A stretch of DNA of 64,000 nucleotides, taken from the NCBI GenBank assembly GCA_033980235.1, contig CM067059.1, positions 17,742,100 to 17,806,099 on the forward strand, in the 5' to 3' direction. Position 1 is the stretch's first letter, and every line of letters begins with the position of its first letter. Source of the DNA: Diadema setosum (taxonomy: Eukaryota; Echinodermata; Echinoidea; Diadematoida; Diadematidae). The notes under the pieces were generated by a model. That model searched no databases. It was not told where the DNA came from and was given only the letters and a program-made list of their open reading frames with translations. Made by a program: the position numbers and the translations under genes. Below are positions 12,201 through 25,400 of this stretch, one piece after another.

Positions 12201-15200
12201 CGAATTCCCGTTGGGCCCCAACAGCGTAAAATACCTCGCAAGTTAACGGTAAACAACGCCATGTACAATGTATTTTACTCTAAAATCATCGCGATCTCGC
12301 CAGGTGACAGTAGCGTAAAAAATAGTTGAATAACGCATGTTAACATAAATCAGAAAAAGAAACAAACGCATTTATTTAGTTTGAATAGATCTTGGTTTGT
12401 TCATTACCACAATTTTAACACTACATTTCACAATGAAGATTTTTCTTTCTTTCAGAATGGTCTACGAGGTACAGATTTGCGTAAAAAGGATCACAACGTA
12501 ACCTTCCACATTTTCAAGAACGGATGTACAAAACGCGAAGAAAATAAAGAACGCATTTTTAATCCCTTCGAGCGCAACGATCATATATTGTACAAGATTA
12601 CAGCCGAAATGATTCATGAAATCATCGCATTCCCGCTGGGCACCAACAGCGTAAAAATACCTCGCAAGTTACGGTAAACAACGCCTGTATTTTGCTCTAT
12701 TTGCCTGGTGATAGAAAAAATTAACGAACAAGAATTACAATAAAGAATTAACTCATTTCAACGCATTAACAACGTAAAGATTGTTCTACAGTCTGATTGA
12801 TAGGTATATGATTTCATGCTTATGTTTTTCTTTGTTTTTGATGCGTACGGTTATAACGAGGTACCGGTTATAACGAGGTAATATCGCCGGTCCCACGGAC
12901 CTCGTTATAACGGGGTTTCACTGTATACATATAGATAAAATGTGTAAGAATATTGTCAAACTGGTGAAATTTCTGGGCTGTTTACGCAGTTATGTAAATA
13001 CTTCAACTTTGAAATCGATATATACAATTTTTATTCTCCCATTATTTGATTATGCCGATATTATTTATGGATCATCGGCGGCAAAACACACAGATAAATT
13101 ACAAAAATTACAAAATAGGGCACTGAGAATAATTCTTCGAGTAAACCCTTATAAATATGTCTCAAATCAAGAAATCCATACTCTGATGAACCTTCAAACA
13201 TTAGAATCCTGGCGCAAAGATCATTTGTACTCCATGACATTTAAAGCCATAAATAATTTTTCTCCATTGTATTTAAAAGAGATGTTTAGATTTTCCGATA
13301 CGCCATATAATCTTCATTCTGTTGGTACTCTTGTTCTTCCAGAACCCAAAACTCAATACTGCCGCAAGTCTTTTAGTTATAGAGTATCGTGTTTATATAA
13401 TACAGTCAACCTCGCGTAAGTCGACATAATCGGGACTTACGCGAATGTCGACTTACGCGTAAGTCGACATTTTGTCGACTTATAAATGAAAACTAATTTC
13501 CCCTGTACAGAGTAAGATTTGGATCACGATGCGGATCGCTACCCAAATCTTACTCCTTTTACCGCCAAACATGCCTACTGACATTAGCAACAATAATGTT
13601 TTAGTTCATGCATATTAATCTCCCGCAGGTTCGTAACGACAACGCACAATTCCCAAATCTCTAGAGAGATTTTGAGAGAGCGGGATCGGAAACCTAGGCC
13701 CGTTTCTAGACACTTAACGTTTTAAACTTGATTTGAAATATCAAACGCAAATTCCCCAAAATTGCATTAAACTTTGCGATTTAAATTCAAGTGCGTTGCT
13801 GCGAAGATATGCGTGTAATTTCGCATGATTCTGTCGAGATTATTTTTTAGTGCCGACTGAGTTGAAATATGACGTGTGTCGCCATATTTGTTCAATTTGA
13901 ATTTGTATTGCCATACTCTGAAAATGAATTGTTCTCGCGCTCCAATTCGCAACATTACCGCTCTGTACGGCGCGGGCCCATCTGAAATAAAAAGAAGAAG
14001 AAAAGTTTATTTGAAAACGACATCTTTCAGACTACGATAACCTTTGTAAAAACAAACCTCTTTCCATTGTCGGACTAATTTAACTTTGGACTGAGATTTA
14101 AACCTTCGGCATAGCGAACTTTAACAATAATTCGTTGTCATTTTTTCATTGACATTTTGTGAAGCAGCATGCGTTTCGGCAGTTTGAAACGTGTGAATGT
14201 TGCAATGTCTTTCCCCTGCAAGTGCAGACTAAGTTTGGTCACGGCGAAAGTTCCATTACGAAATGAAAAATAATGCGAGCCTTTTCAACCATAACGCACT
14301 TCCGTAAATTTGTATGCGTTTAAACGCAGTTTCTCGTTTCTGACAAAACCTGCAAGTCTTTTCTGCAACGCTCTTGCTTTTTAAATACAGCGTTGCTTGT
14401 GATATGACGGACTTGCATTTGATTTTTAGAGTTGCGTTTAAACGCAATTGAGTTTAAATTTCATACAATTTTCTAGTTTCGTATGATTATCAAACGCAAG
14501 TCTTTTCTGCGTTCCGTGTGATTTGATGGACTTACATTTGATTTTCAGAATTGCGTTTAATTTTTAATTTTTGCTTACGAAATGAAAAGTAATGCAAGTC
14601 TTTTAAACAATAACACACTTCCGCAGATGTTTAGAGATGCGTTTAAACGCAATTTCTTATAGTTTCGTACAAAAACCGCAAGTCTTTTCTGCAACGCTCT
14701 TGCGTTTGAATACAAGGTTATGTGTGATTTGATGGACTTGCATTTGATTTTGAGAGTTGCGTTTGAACGCAATTGAGTGAAAAAAAAAGTTCCCTACAAT
14801 TTTCTAGTTTCGTATGATTATCAAACCCAAGTCTTTTCAGCGTTCCGTGTGATTTAATGGACTTGCATTTGATTTTTAGAGTTGCGTTTAAACGCAATTG
14901 AGTTTTAAAAAAAAAAAGTTCCCTACAATTTTCTAGTTTCATATGATTATCAAACGCACGTCTTTCAGCTTTCCGTGTGATTTGATGGACTTGCATTTGA
15001 TTTTCAGAGTTGCGTTTAATTTCTAATTTTGCTTACGAAATAAAAAAGTAATGCAAGTCTTTTCAACAATAACGCACTTCCGTAGATGTATAAAGATGTT
15101 TTTAAACGCAGTTTCTAGTTTCATACAAAACCGCAAGTCTTCTCTGCAACGCTCTTGCGTTTGAATACGTCGTTGCGTGTGATTTGATGGACTTGCATTT

Positions 15201-18200
15201 TATTTTTAGAGTTGCGTTTAAACGCAATTGCGTTTCAGGTTCGTACAATTATTTTCTAGTTTCATATGATTATCAGACGCAAGTCTTTTCAGCAACGCAC
15301 TTGCGTTTAAATGCAAAAGTTGCGTGTGATTTGATACACCTGCATTTGATTTCTTTTTTTAGTTGCATTATTAGTTGCATTGTAATAAATTTTCTAGGAA
15401 GGGCCCAGGTTTTGATACCACTTCGGAATAATTAACATCAGAATATTCGGATTTACAAAAACATTTCATGTTCGGATAATTAATACCTACTGAGACATAG
15501 TTAAGTGTACAAAATTTTTGCGTTTTGATAAAAACGTGAGGGAGAAAAGGGGTAAAGTGAACTGCCTTGGGTACTACATGTAATACTTAAGTGTAAATGA
15601 GTGTATGCCCTTTCTATTCTGGCATACAAGACAATGGACGCATAGCGCGAACGCTAGGCGCGCCGTACACTAGCGAATTACCGAGTAGAAATGCAGCGAA
15701 TCGGAGCGGGAAAACGATTCTTTTTCAGAGAATGGCGATAAGATTTTGAGCGAAAAATTATGTCGACTTAGACGAGGGAATTAACACGTATTTCAGCTCA
15801 GTTGGCACTGAAAAATCAGGTCGACTTACGCGAGTTGTCGACTTATAAATGTCGACTAAGACGAGGAAATTTTCAAGGAATAACAAAGGCAAAAATCGGG
15901 ACTTTTTTATTGTGTCGACTTAAGCGAGTTGTCGAGTTATGCGATGTCGACTTAGGCGAGGTCTACTGTAGTATCAAATTTTTAACTTAAGTGTATGTGC
16001 AGATGTATTTTTTTTTCCTTCTTTTTCTTTGAAGCGTAGATGTATATTTTTGTTAAATTCATTGATTTGGCTTGTTGCCATCATGGTAATAGTGTTTCTA
16101 TAACTGTAGGGTAGTAGTGGATGTTATTTTAATTTTGTGTAGTATAGTCTTTGTTGATACAAGTTTGCATATTAATTTCAGATATATCGAGTGTGTTTTC
16201 TTCTGGACCCCTCGGTAGAACAGCTCCACCATGAGGGTGGAGCTGAGTAGGGCTATCCAGCCACAATTTCATGTACTTTTGTGATAATTTCTTTGTATTA
16301 TTCAACAAGAAGTGCTGTACATATTTTTATTTTGCGGAAATAAAATCAATCAATCAATCAACTTGGCTGGTAAATGTCCCTTGGGGAGTTGAAGGCCACC
16401 ACAAGGTCAAAGGTTAAGGTGGGGTCAATGAACTTCCGGGAGTTAGAAAAACATTCATTTCTTCTACGCGAATGGGCGAGACACATTTTGACACTTCCCT
16501 TGTTTTCCCCTTGAAGTCCTTGTAAAATCAGTTGTTTGCAGAGTTTGGCACTTCAGCATGAAAATCAGGAAGTTTTTACACTCATGTTGTATTTTTCCAC
16601 AGGTTTTGTAGTGTGATACTAGTGAGATTATTTCATTCAATGCTGAACACTGGCACTGGTCCGACAGTCCCAGACCAGTAAAAATCACTCTTGGACCAGC
16701 AAATTTTCATGGATTACTATGAAATTTTCTGATCTGACATGAAAGGTAAAATAACAAATAACAAAATAACAAACCCGAGTCTGGACTGAGCAATGTTGTG
16801 TGTAAACATACTGTCCCCTCTAGCAAGAGGCAAAACACTCTGTTCCTCGGATAGGACATAAAATGGAGGTCCCGTGTATGAGAGAGTCACAACTCATGCA
16901 CGTAAAAGATCCTGCTTCATTCATTCATCGCAAAGAGCAGGGTGTTTAACTCGGTGAAGTGGTCCCACTTCACAACCAACTGGACCCCATGGAAGACCAG
17001 CTTAGTATAGCTGAATATGGGCTATCCAGCCATCTTCTCAGATGGAAATGAACGAACAAACAAACAAACAAAACAAACATCTTTGGGAAGAGAACACAAG
17101 TTTGACTCCATAGACAACTACAATACATCTGGGATGTGTCAATGAAACAGACATTGGTTTTACCAGTAGCTTTTTGTGAATTGCGAGACTCTATGACAAG
17201 TGTCTGTCAAGGTATAGAGGACACAAAGACACCTAGAATCTCTCCATATGTACCGTTTCTTCAATTTTGTGACAGAAGTTGCCTTCCATTACCCATATAT
17301 TCCAGAAACTACGGGCCAGTGTCTTTATATATCTGTCTCTTTGGCTCAATTGACTTTTAAAAAAAAAAGACTCCTTTATAATGAACATGCCAACTAGGGT
17401 GAACTGTCTTTGATCGCTACATTTTAAGACAATTTTTCGTGTTACCACAATGTGTTCTCTGGCAGCTATCTTTGTGTAGAGGAGCTCAACAATTCCGCAA
17501 TGGCCCATCCATACACTGAGGCTTTTTATTCTCCTAATGATGGAAGTATTGCATATCTTTGTAGGAATTCATTACCTCCTGTTTTCCACTTTTGAGTCCC
17601 AGGTATCTAAACATTAGTGCAAGGTGAAAATAGTGAATCTAGTGTTGTGATAAATGGTAAATAACAGTACACTTCTTGGTCATTATCTACCAGTTACCAA
17701 AAGTAAAATTTGTATTATGCTGCTCATGGATTAAAGTTTGACCTACAGCTTTTGAATGCCAAATATAGTAAAATCAAGGTAATAGCACTTTACCAGAGAT
17801 GAGTTGTTGGAAGGTAGTGAATATGAAAAAAGAGCACACTAAAAAGATAGTTTTGAAGTAACTGATGTTTAAAGAACATGTCTCACTAAATATACACAGC
17901 CCAATCGCTGTAAAAACACGACAGCGTGTGCGATTGGTACATTGTCTTTCACTGATGGCCATTTCGAATAATGGGGAGTTCACACAATCAGAGGTGCACT
18001 TTGTGGTCCCGATTATTCAAAATGGCCATCAGTGACAGATGATGTACAGTTCGTACATGCTGCATATAATCTTCATATTCGTCAAGTTGTGAATTGTGTA
18101 TGTCAATATTAATAACATAGAAATGAAGTCTAATTAATGGAGATTGTCTTTACTGAGTTTGAGGTGACAAAAATGATGTCAAGTATCAAAACTCAACGCG

Positions 18201-21200
18201 ATGGCCATGTTCGCTTCGTGTTTGCTTTGTTGTTGTGCACCACCTGGTACAGCCCTGCAGCTTTTTTACAGTGACTGGGCTGTGTATAGTTAATGACTCA
18301 CATGAAACATAATGAAGTGAATTTTTTCAACATTTCTGATATACATGTATGTATGACACCAATGTTGGTAGGCTGATACTTTCTCTACAATACCAAACCA
18401 AAATAATGTGATATTTGTTGTGAGCAGGGAGAAAAAAGTGATTTTAGGTATGATTTTCTTTCCCTTGTATAGATTTTAATGACTTCTCTTGTATATTATG
18501 TCTTTTTTTTCCCCCTAGTAAAGATGGGCAAGACAATGACAGCTATTCCTTTGTATCCGCATTGTACTTTAGTGAGATGCCACTTGGCATAGTTGTATGA
18601 TGTTGGACAAGTAACTCTTGAGGTGACTATCAGACTAAAGGAAGTAGCTTGCAGAAACAATTTGCATTACAGGTATTGGGCCACTGTATAACAATCAAGT
18701 GTTACTAAAAACTTTCAGTATTTGGGGAAAGGTATATCGTAGCTAACAGTTAGAACTTCCAACAAACCTTTATATTTGACTGATTTGGCAAGTCATTCGG
18801 CTTCAGAAAGTCCACAGTAGTGGATGAAGCTAGCCAGTCAAATATAATGTTTGGTTCAAGGTCTAATTGTTTTTGTTGTGATAAAAGTAATTGTGTAAAT
18901 CTTCCCTTTTTAAGAGTGTATTGTTCAAGGTCATTAGGTCACCATGCATGCAAATTGTTGCTTGCCTGGATTACTCCCCAAGGAGTGGAGTGAGTGCCTC
19001 ATAGGTGCAGCTTGATTCAAGTGTTTGTTTGTTTGTTTTTTGTTTTTTAATGTTTTTATTGAACAATAGATAACATATGTACAAAAATGGGTATGAACAC
19101 ACTTGAAGCAACAGAACAAAGCACTGAAAAATAAGACATAAAAAGGTAATAAAAGAGAGAAAAAAAGAAAAAAAATGCAGTCACAGTTAAATAAAAATAT
19201 ATGCTGACCCGCGGGTATCCTTGATTCAAGTGTTGTGTTTTGTGATAATTTGTTGTATTTAGTGCACCATGTACCACCATGATGTGACAGAGAGGCTATA
19301 AAAAACTTTGATATTTGATCACGAGGACCTGTCATTGAGTAGCCTTCTAAGTACAGCAGTGTCTCAATCTGTGACTATGTTCGTTGCAGCACTTCATCTA
19401 GTTAGTCATCGCTGACAAGTTGTCAGTCTCTGACAATAACCATAGTAACAGTCAGTGACCAGAGCATCTCAGCCAATCAAAACCAAGGATTTTGCTGAAA
19501 TTGTCAGAGACTGACAACTTGTCAGCGCTGACTAAATTGATGAAAACCCCCCTGATAGGGTTCCCCTGTGAGATGAAAAGGTGTTCAAAGATGTCTATGT
19601 ATGTGTAGGTTATTAGACCAAATGCCCATAACTTCAAATGTATCATTGTTCTTGCTATTTGAAAAGAATCAATGCTTAAAACCAGCTACTCACTGTTCAA
19701 TACACTTACCAGTACACGACACATACATGTATTATTATTATTTTTTTTATGCCTCTGCCACGAACTGTCACCGGAGGCATAATGTTTTGGGTTGTCCGTC
19801 CATATGTCCTTCCTTCCCTCCGTCCTTCTGTCCTTTCATCCTCCCATCCTTCCATAATGAATTTTGTGGACAACGTAACTTAAAAACCATTTGAGATATT
19901 GTAATGAATTTCGGTATATGTATGTATGAATGGACGAAGTTGTGCCTATCAACTTATTGGGTGCATAGGCTCAGGGTCAAAGGTCAATTTACCTGCTCTC
20001 TTAAACAATATACCCATCCATCCAATTAAACCTAGTTCAAATGAAAATGAACACTCGATACATTTGTGACAAATATGTGATTTTAATTCTTTGCCAATTA
20101 TGTGAAACTGTCATCACACATTGTCCCAGCGTACTATAGATATATTGGGAGAACCATGCATTATGGCACAGGCATACCAGTCACCATAGAGCAACATTTT
20201 TAGTTTGATGTTGTTCACACAAGTGACTTGACAAAATTTCTGTATGCTCTGTGTGATTAATGGATTATTTGCATTTGTAATTAAGAGTCAGTGATAAATA
20301 TCAAATTTGTTCCCATTTATCTGTGCAGGAAGCCTTAAATGTTGCCAAAGACCAAGTGGAGGCAGGTGCACAAGTTCTGGACATCAACATGGATGAAGGC
20401 ATGTTGGATGGGGTCAAAGCTATGACCAGATTTGTTAATCTCATTGCCTCAGAGCCTGACATCTGCAAGGTCAGTTTCATGTGCTGATATATGTTGACAT
20501 GGTACCAGTGTCTCGCACAGTAACACTAACACCAGTACCGAACTTGAAGTGACAAAGGTAATAATCACTAGGGGCTAGTGCTGGCCAGTGAAAAAAAAAG
20601 CACGCAAATCGCCTACACAAATGGAGCTCGCTTCAGCAGACATTCAACACAGAGCCCAGCACCAACTATATTCATCATAATTTTGAGGTCAACCTCCCAA
20701 CACCGACTGATTTCAAGTTTGGTTTTATCACCGGTGCTTGTGCTGAGAAAGCACTGGTCTAGCAGTAGCACCAGCACTGAACTTGAAATCACCCACTGTG
20801 CATGCTGGTCTCACGCTCTGCAAAACTGCATGTTACTTTTCAAAATTCGAAAGAACTTAACCTCTGAACCATGGGGTTGCTCTGATTACTATTTTAGTTT
20901 ATTTTATGATCAACAGTCATTTGTTTTCTGCTTGTAGAAGACATTGATTCCTTTATCAAACACAAACTTCTGTTCACTGAAACACAGTGCATGTGTTTCA
21001 CACATTGGCAACATGTACAGCTGGCATGTATGCATTATTGTTGTGGCAGACTGACTGATTATGGTACAGGGTAAGGGAAACTGGATTTCATGTCACAAAT
21101 TCTGTTTTTGAACCCACAGAAAATCAACTCATGTGTATATACATTACACATAGCCCAAGTTTGACATTATAAAATTTGGTGTACATTTGCATACTGAGTA

Positions 21201-22400
21201 CATGTATGTCAGAACTTTTGCTGCAATTCTGTTGTACCTGTATATAAGGCGCACCCCCAACTTGTATTATTTCCTGATGCCAAAAAGGTGCACCGTATGC
21301 ATGAGTTTTTATGGTATTTTATTTTTGCTCATTTTTGCATGCAAATATACATGTAAACGGAATTTGCATTTTTTTGTGTGTGTACAATCTCTATAGGAGA
21401 ACAGAATTTCCGTTTTTCCACCATGTTGAAACAGAATTCATGATTTTCTGAAACAGAGAAGCCAATTTTTTGTTACGGAAAATTATTGTCCCTAGATACT
21501 GGTATGCTCTCGTTCCTTCTAAAGCTGGGAATATGTTGGATGGGGCTGCAGGGATAGCCACAAGGCTGTTCATGATCGTATAGCATGACTACCTTGTTGT
21601 GGAAATGGTGTTCATTGAGTGACTGCCATAAGATTGTAGTTTCTACAGCATTTCTGTTTGTAATCAGACAACAGAAAGCGGGCAGCTGCTCATTGTTGCA
21701 CCATCTCTATTTGAGATATGAGCTCTTTGGTACATGTATGCGGGTCCCACACTGTGGATGAGTACCCTAGAATCAGCCAGATGTAAGTTTTATAGGCTTG
21801 CTCTTTGATAGCCTGTGGGCATCTCCTCAGAGTGCGTCGAAGGAAACCATGGGTGCTGTTACTCTTGCAGATGTTGTTAATGTGGGATTTCCAGCTGTCC
21901 CATAGATGGAATATGAGTTTGATGAGTTTGATGCAATAATGTTCTTATAAAGCTTGTTGGAAATTTGTAGCACTTCACACTTGTCGGGATTAAATGACAT
22001 AAGCCACTTTTGCTCCCATTCCTGAACGTTGGCTAAGTCTTGATGTAGAGCTTCAGTGTCCTCACATGACCCTATGGATCGATATATATGAGAGCATCAT
22101 CAGCATAGAGGCATATGATGATGAGACACATTCAGGAAGATCATTTAAGAAGAGTAAAGATCCCAACTCTGTGCCTTAGGGCACACCTGAAGACTTGCTG
22201 GTAGTGTTGCTCTTGATCCCTTTGATTGTCAATTGTTGGTTGCACCCTTGGAGGAAGTCCTAGATCCAAGATAGAGCTGTCCTCTTATTCCATAGAAGTG
22301 GAGCTTGAGCAGGAGCTGCTCGTCCTGAAACCTCAAACTTCCAAGCACCTTTCTGAGGATTCTCTCCACCCCCAGCACTGCCGCTTTTTGGAGTGTTTGC

Positions 22401-22449
<49 letters not shown>

Positions 22450-25400
22450 ACTATTATTATTATTATTACAAGTATTACTATCATTACTACTACTACTACT
22501 ACTACTACTATTACTATTACTATTGTAATATAACTATTGTAATTATGTTAGACATGTCCTCACAGGGATGAATTGGCATTTGGTTTATTAGCACCGATTA
22601 TTTAAGTGTGGTCGCTGTGATAACAAACTTGTAACCATATATCTTAACCTGTTGAAGATTAGATACATATACTCTCTGAGTTTACTTGGGCAGGTGTCTG
22701 TGAGAAATGCATCAGCTTGTCAGTGCATTAAGGACACAACACTGAAGCCTGGAGTACCCCAAGGTTATGGCATGTCAATCAAATAGTGAGATTAGTGTGA
22801 TGCGATAATCCACTTTCCCAAAAAATGAGGAATGCTTTGCTAGTAATATCACTACGAACCGTACAATCTTTGCGGCTCTTTGAGATGTTTGGCAAGACCA
22901 AATATTTTTTGGCATACTTGAACCTGAATGATTATGATGTTCTTTGATATGATCTGACCAAGTGTAATTCAAACTTGTGCTGTGAAATGATCATTTAGTG
23001 GAATTGTTGAGAGAGGGAGTAAATTAGTCACATTCCAACTGCACAAATTGACAAGCATTTTAAACAATTCTCTTATTTTTGAAGGTCCCGCTGTGTATCG
23101 ACTCATCTAAGTTCCAAGTGATAGAGGCAGGGTTAAAGTGTAGCCAAGGAAAGTGCATTGTCAATAGTATCAGCCTGAAGGAAGGGGAGGAGGACTTCAT
23201 TGCCAAGGCCCGAGTAATCAAGAAGCATGGAGCAGCAGTTGTTGTTATGGCATTTGATGAAATAGGACAGGTAAGAGATGTAGCATATCCTCATTGAGAG
23301 TTACACACATGCTAAAGATCTTATATCAAAGTTCTGGGCCCTGTTTCATAAAGCTGTTCGTAAAGTTTCGACTGGTGATCAGTTCTGATGTGTTATACTT
23401 ATCAGAATTTCCATAATTTAGCACAAGAAGCGATCACCAGTCGCTCGTAAGTCGTTCGTAACTTTACGAACAGCTTTATGAAACACCCCCTTGGAAGTAC
23501 ATATATTGTAATGTCTTTACTGTCAAGGTATCTCCAACTATTTCCTAGGGCAGAGCCAGTTAGTGTGATGCCAATAGTATCACTTTAGTGCCCTCAGTAT
23601 GAATGCACTTACAGAGACATTGGATATTTACCTGGGGCATAATGCACCTCAACAAAGAGCAGTCTAGGCCTGTACATGACACAAGATATATACAGTGAGT
23701 GAAACTGAACGATGGCATCCACTTAGCAAGCTCTTAAATCCATTCTTCAAAGATCAGGTCCGTAGATAGAAAGAAGTATATCAGTAGAAAGACAATAATT
23801 TCTATTATTTCATAATTGTTAGACTCGCACGTTTCTTTAAATTAAACAAGTTGTTTTGCCCATCCATACCATTCTGATGAGGGATTCTCGACATTTCAGG
23901 TCACAGGCCATGTTCATATAGGCCTAGTACCCTTCATGCCGAAAGAATTCCGAGTCTGCATCAACAACAGACGCCGAACCCTACACACCTGTTAGTAAGC
24001 AAATGATCAACGTTGGTGAAGATGATGGGACAAACTATGACTTCCGAGGCGATCTGGATGTAGCTATCTTTCCAAATCGCAGCTGAGGAAAGATAGCTTA
24101 TGCATTCAGATTGCCAAGGAAGTGATAGTTTGTCTCATTGCCTGAAACCAAAAGTTGATTATTTGCTTCATATTCCACATTGCTGTATTCCTGTTTGATT
24201 CCACATCTGAAATCTTTTTTTTTTACATCGATGTTACTGTCGGGAACAAGACCCGGGGGGGGGGGGGGGGGGGGGGGTAGGGCGGCGAAGAGCACAGCTA
24301 GATCTAGTTAGACTAGTCCAAAAACACTGAAACTGTAGATCTGTAGGGCCTACGTGTTAGGTCTAGCGAGAGTTGGAGAGTCTAGACCTAGATCTAGATC
24401 TAGGTCTGATGTGTTCTACTAATATTGCTGCATTCTCTCAATCCTTATGTTTATGAAGGTGAACTTGTCCTTTAACAAAAGCACCCTCATATTATGAAGA
24501 GGCGTCGATGGGGGGAGGGGGGTGGTTCCCCCATAAAGTGGGACAAACAAAACCGAAAAATATAGCTACAAACTGCAGTTTTGGGAGTGTAAAATGTCAA
24601 AATTTTAAAGCTCGCTCGCTCCACTAGCTCGCATTTAACCGCTATGCCATTCTCCTGATGTTGCTGCCAGTGACTGACAGCAGTTGCGCCCGGTGCGCCC
24701 CCCTTAATTGCCAAAGCGAAAAATATAGCTACAAACGGCAGTTTTGGGACTGTAAAATGTCAAAATTTTGAAGCTCTCTCGCTTCGCTCGCTCGCATTAC
24801 TAATCATTATTCCATTCTCCTTGTGTTGCTGCCAGTAATTGCCAGCAGTTTTCACCCGGTGCGCCCCCCCCCCCTTAATTTTCAAAGCGAAAAATATAAC
24901 TACAAGCGGCTGTTTTGAGACTGCAAAATGTCAAAATTTTGAAGCTCGATCGCTTCGCTCGCTCGCATTTAACCATTATGCCATCCTCCTGATGCTGCTG
25001 CCAGTAAATGCCAGTAGTTTTCGCCCGATGCGCCCCCTTAATTTCCAAAGCGAAAAAAATACAGCCACAAACGACAGTTTTTTAGACTTTAAAATGTCAA
25101 AATTTTCAAGCTTACTCGCTTCGCTCCCTCGCATTTAATCATTATGCCATTCTCATGATGTTGCTGCCAGTAATTGCCAGCAGTTTATGCCCGGTGCGCC
25201 CCCTTAATTTCCAAAGCAAAAAAATACATCCACAAAGGACAGTTTTTGTCCCCGCCGAACGAGTTCGAGCAGGGGACTATGAAACGGGCTCCGTACGTGT
25301 GTGTGTCCGTGTGTGTGTCCGTCCGTGTGTCCGTGCGTCCGTGTGTGATCAAAATCTTCAATTTGCTACTTCTCTGTCATTTATGAGCCAATTTTGATTC

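Larger units (their letters stand above)
8920..16358 (+). mobile_element. LINE (Jockey/CR1-like) inserted in family A; split by two pogo-like elements
   Basis: A non-LTR retrotransposon whose parts are a duplicated 5' stretch, a linker ORF (9366-9875), RT (10062-10927), an RT C-terminal segment (12926-13401) and a 3' UTR (15971-16358) ending in AATAAAATCAATCAATCAATC. The tail of ATCA repeats and the hairpin CAGCTCCACC..GGTGGAGCTG (~16222-16246) fit CR1/Jockey-type 3' ends. Removing both inserted elements with one TA each leaves the reading frame continuous from 10062 to a TAA just past 15970. The host LINE was therefore close to intact downstream of RT when it was hit. Confidence 0.8.

Noticed and set aside
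12381..12677. 98-codon frame in the pogo-like element, partly repeated in the second copy
   Set aside because: The second copy (38471-38665, minus) breaks the frame, so similarity follows from shared DNA and not from coding constraint.
22226..22450. Leucine-rich frame
   Set aside because: Its C-terminal run is the (ATT)n microsatellite; the start overlaps an antisense LINE.
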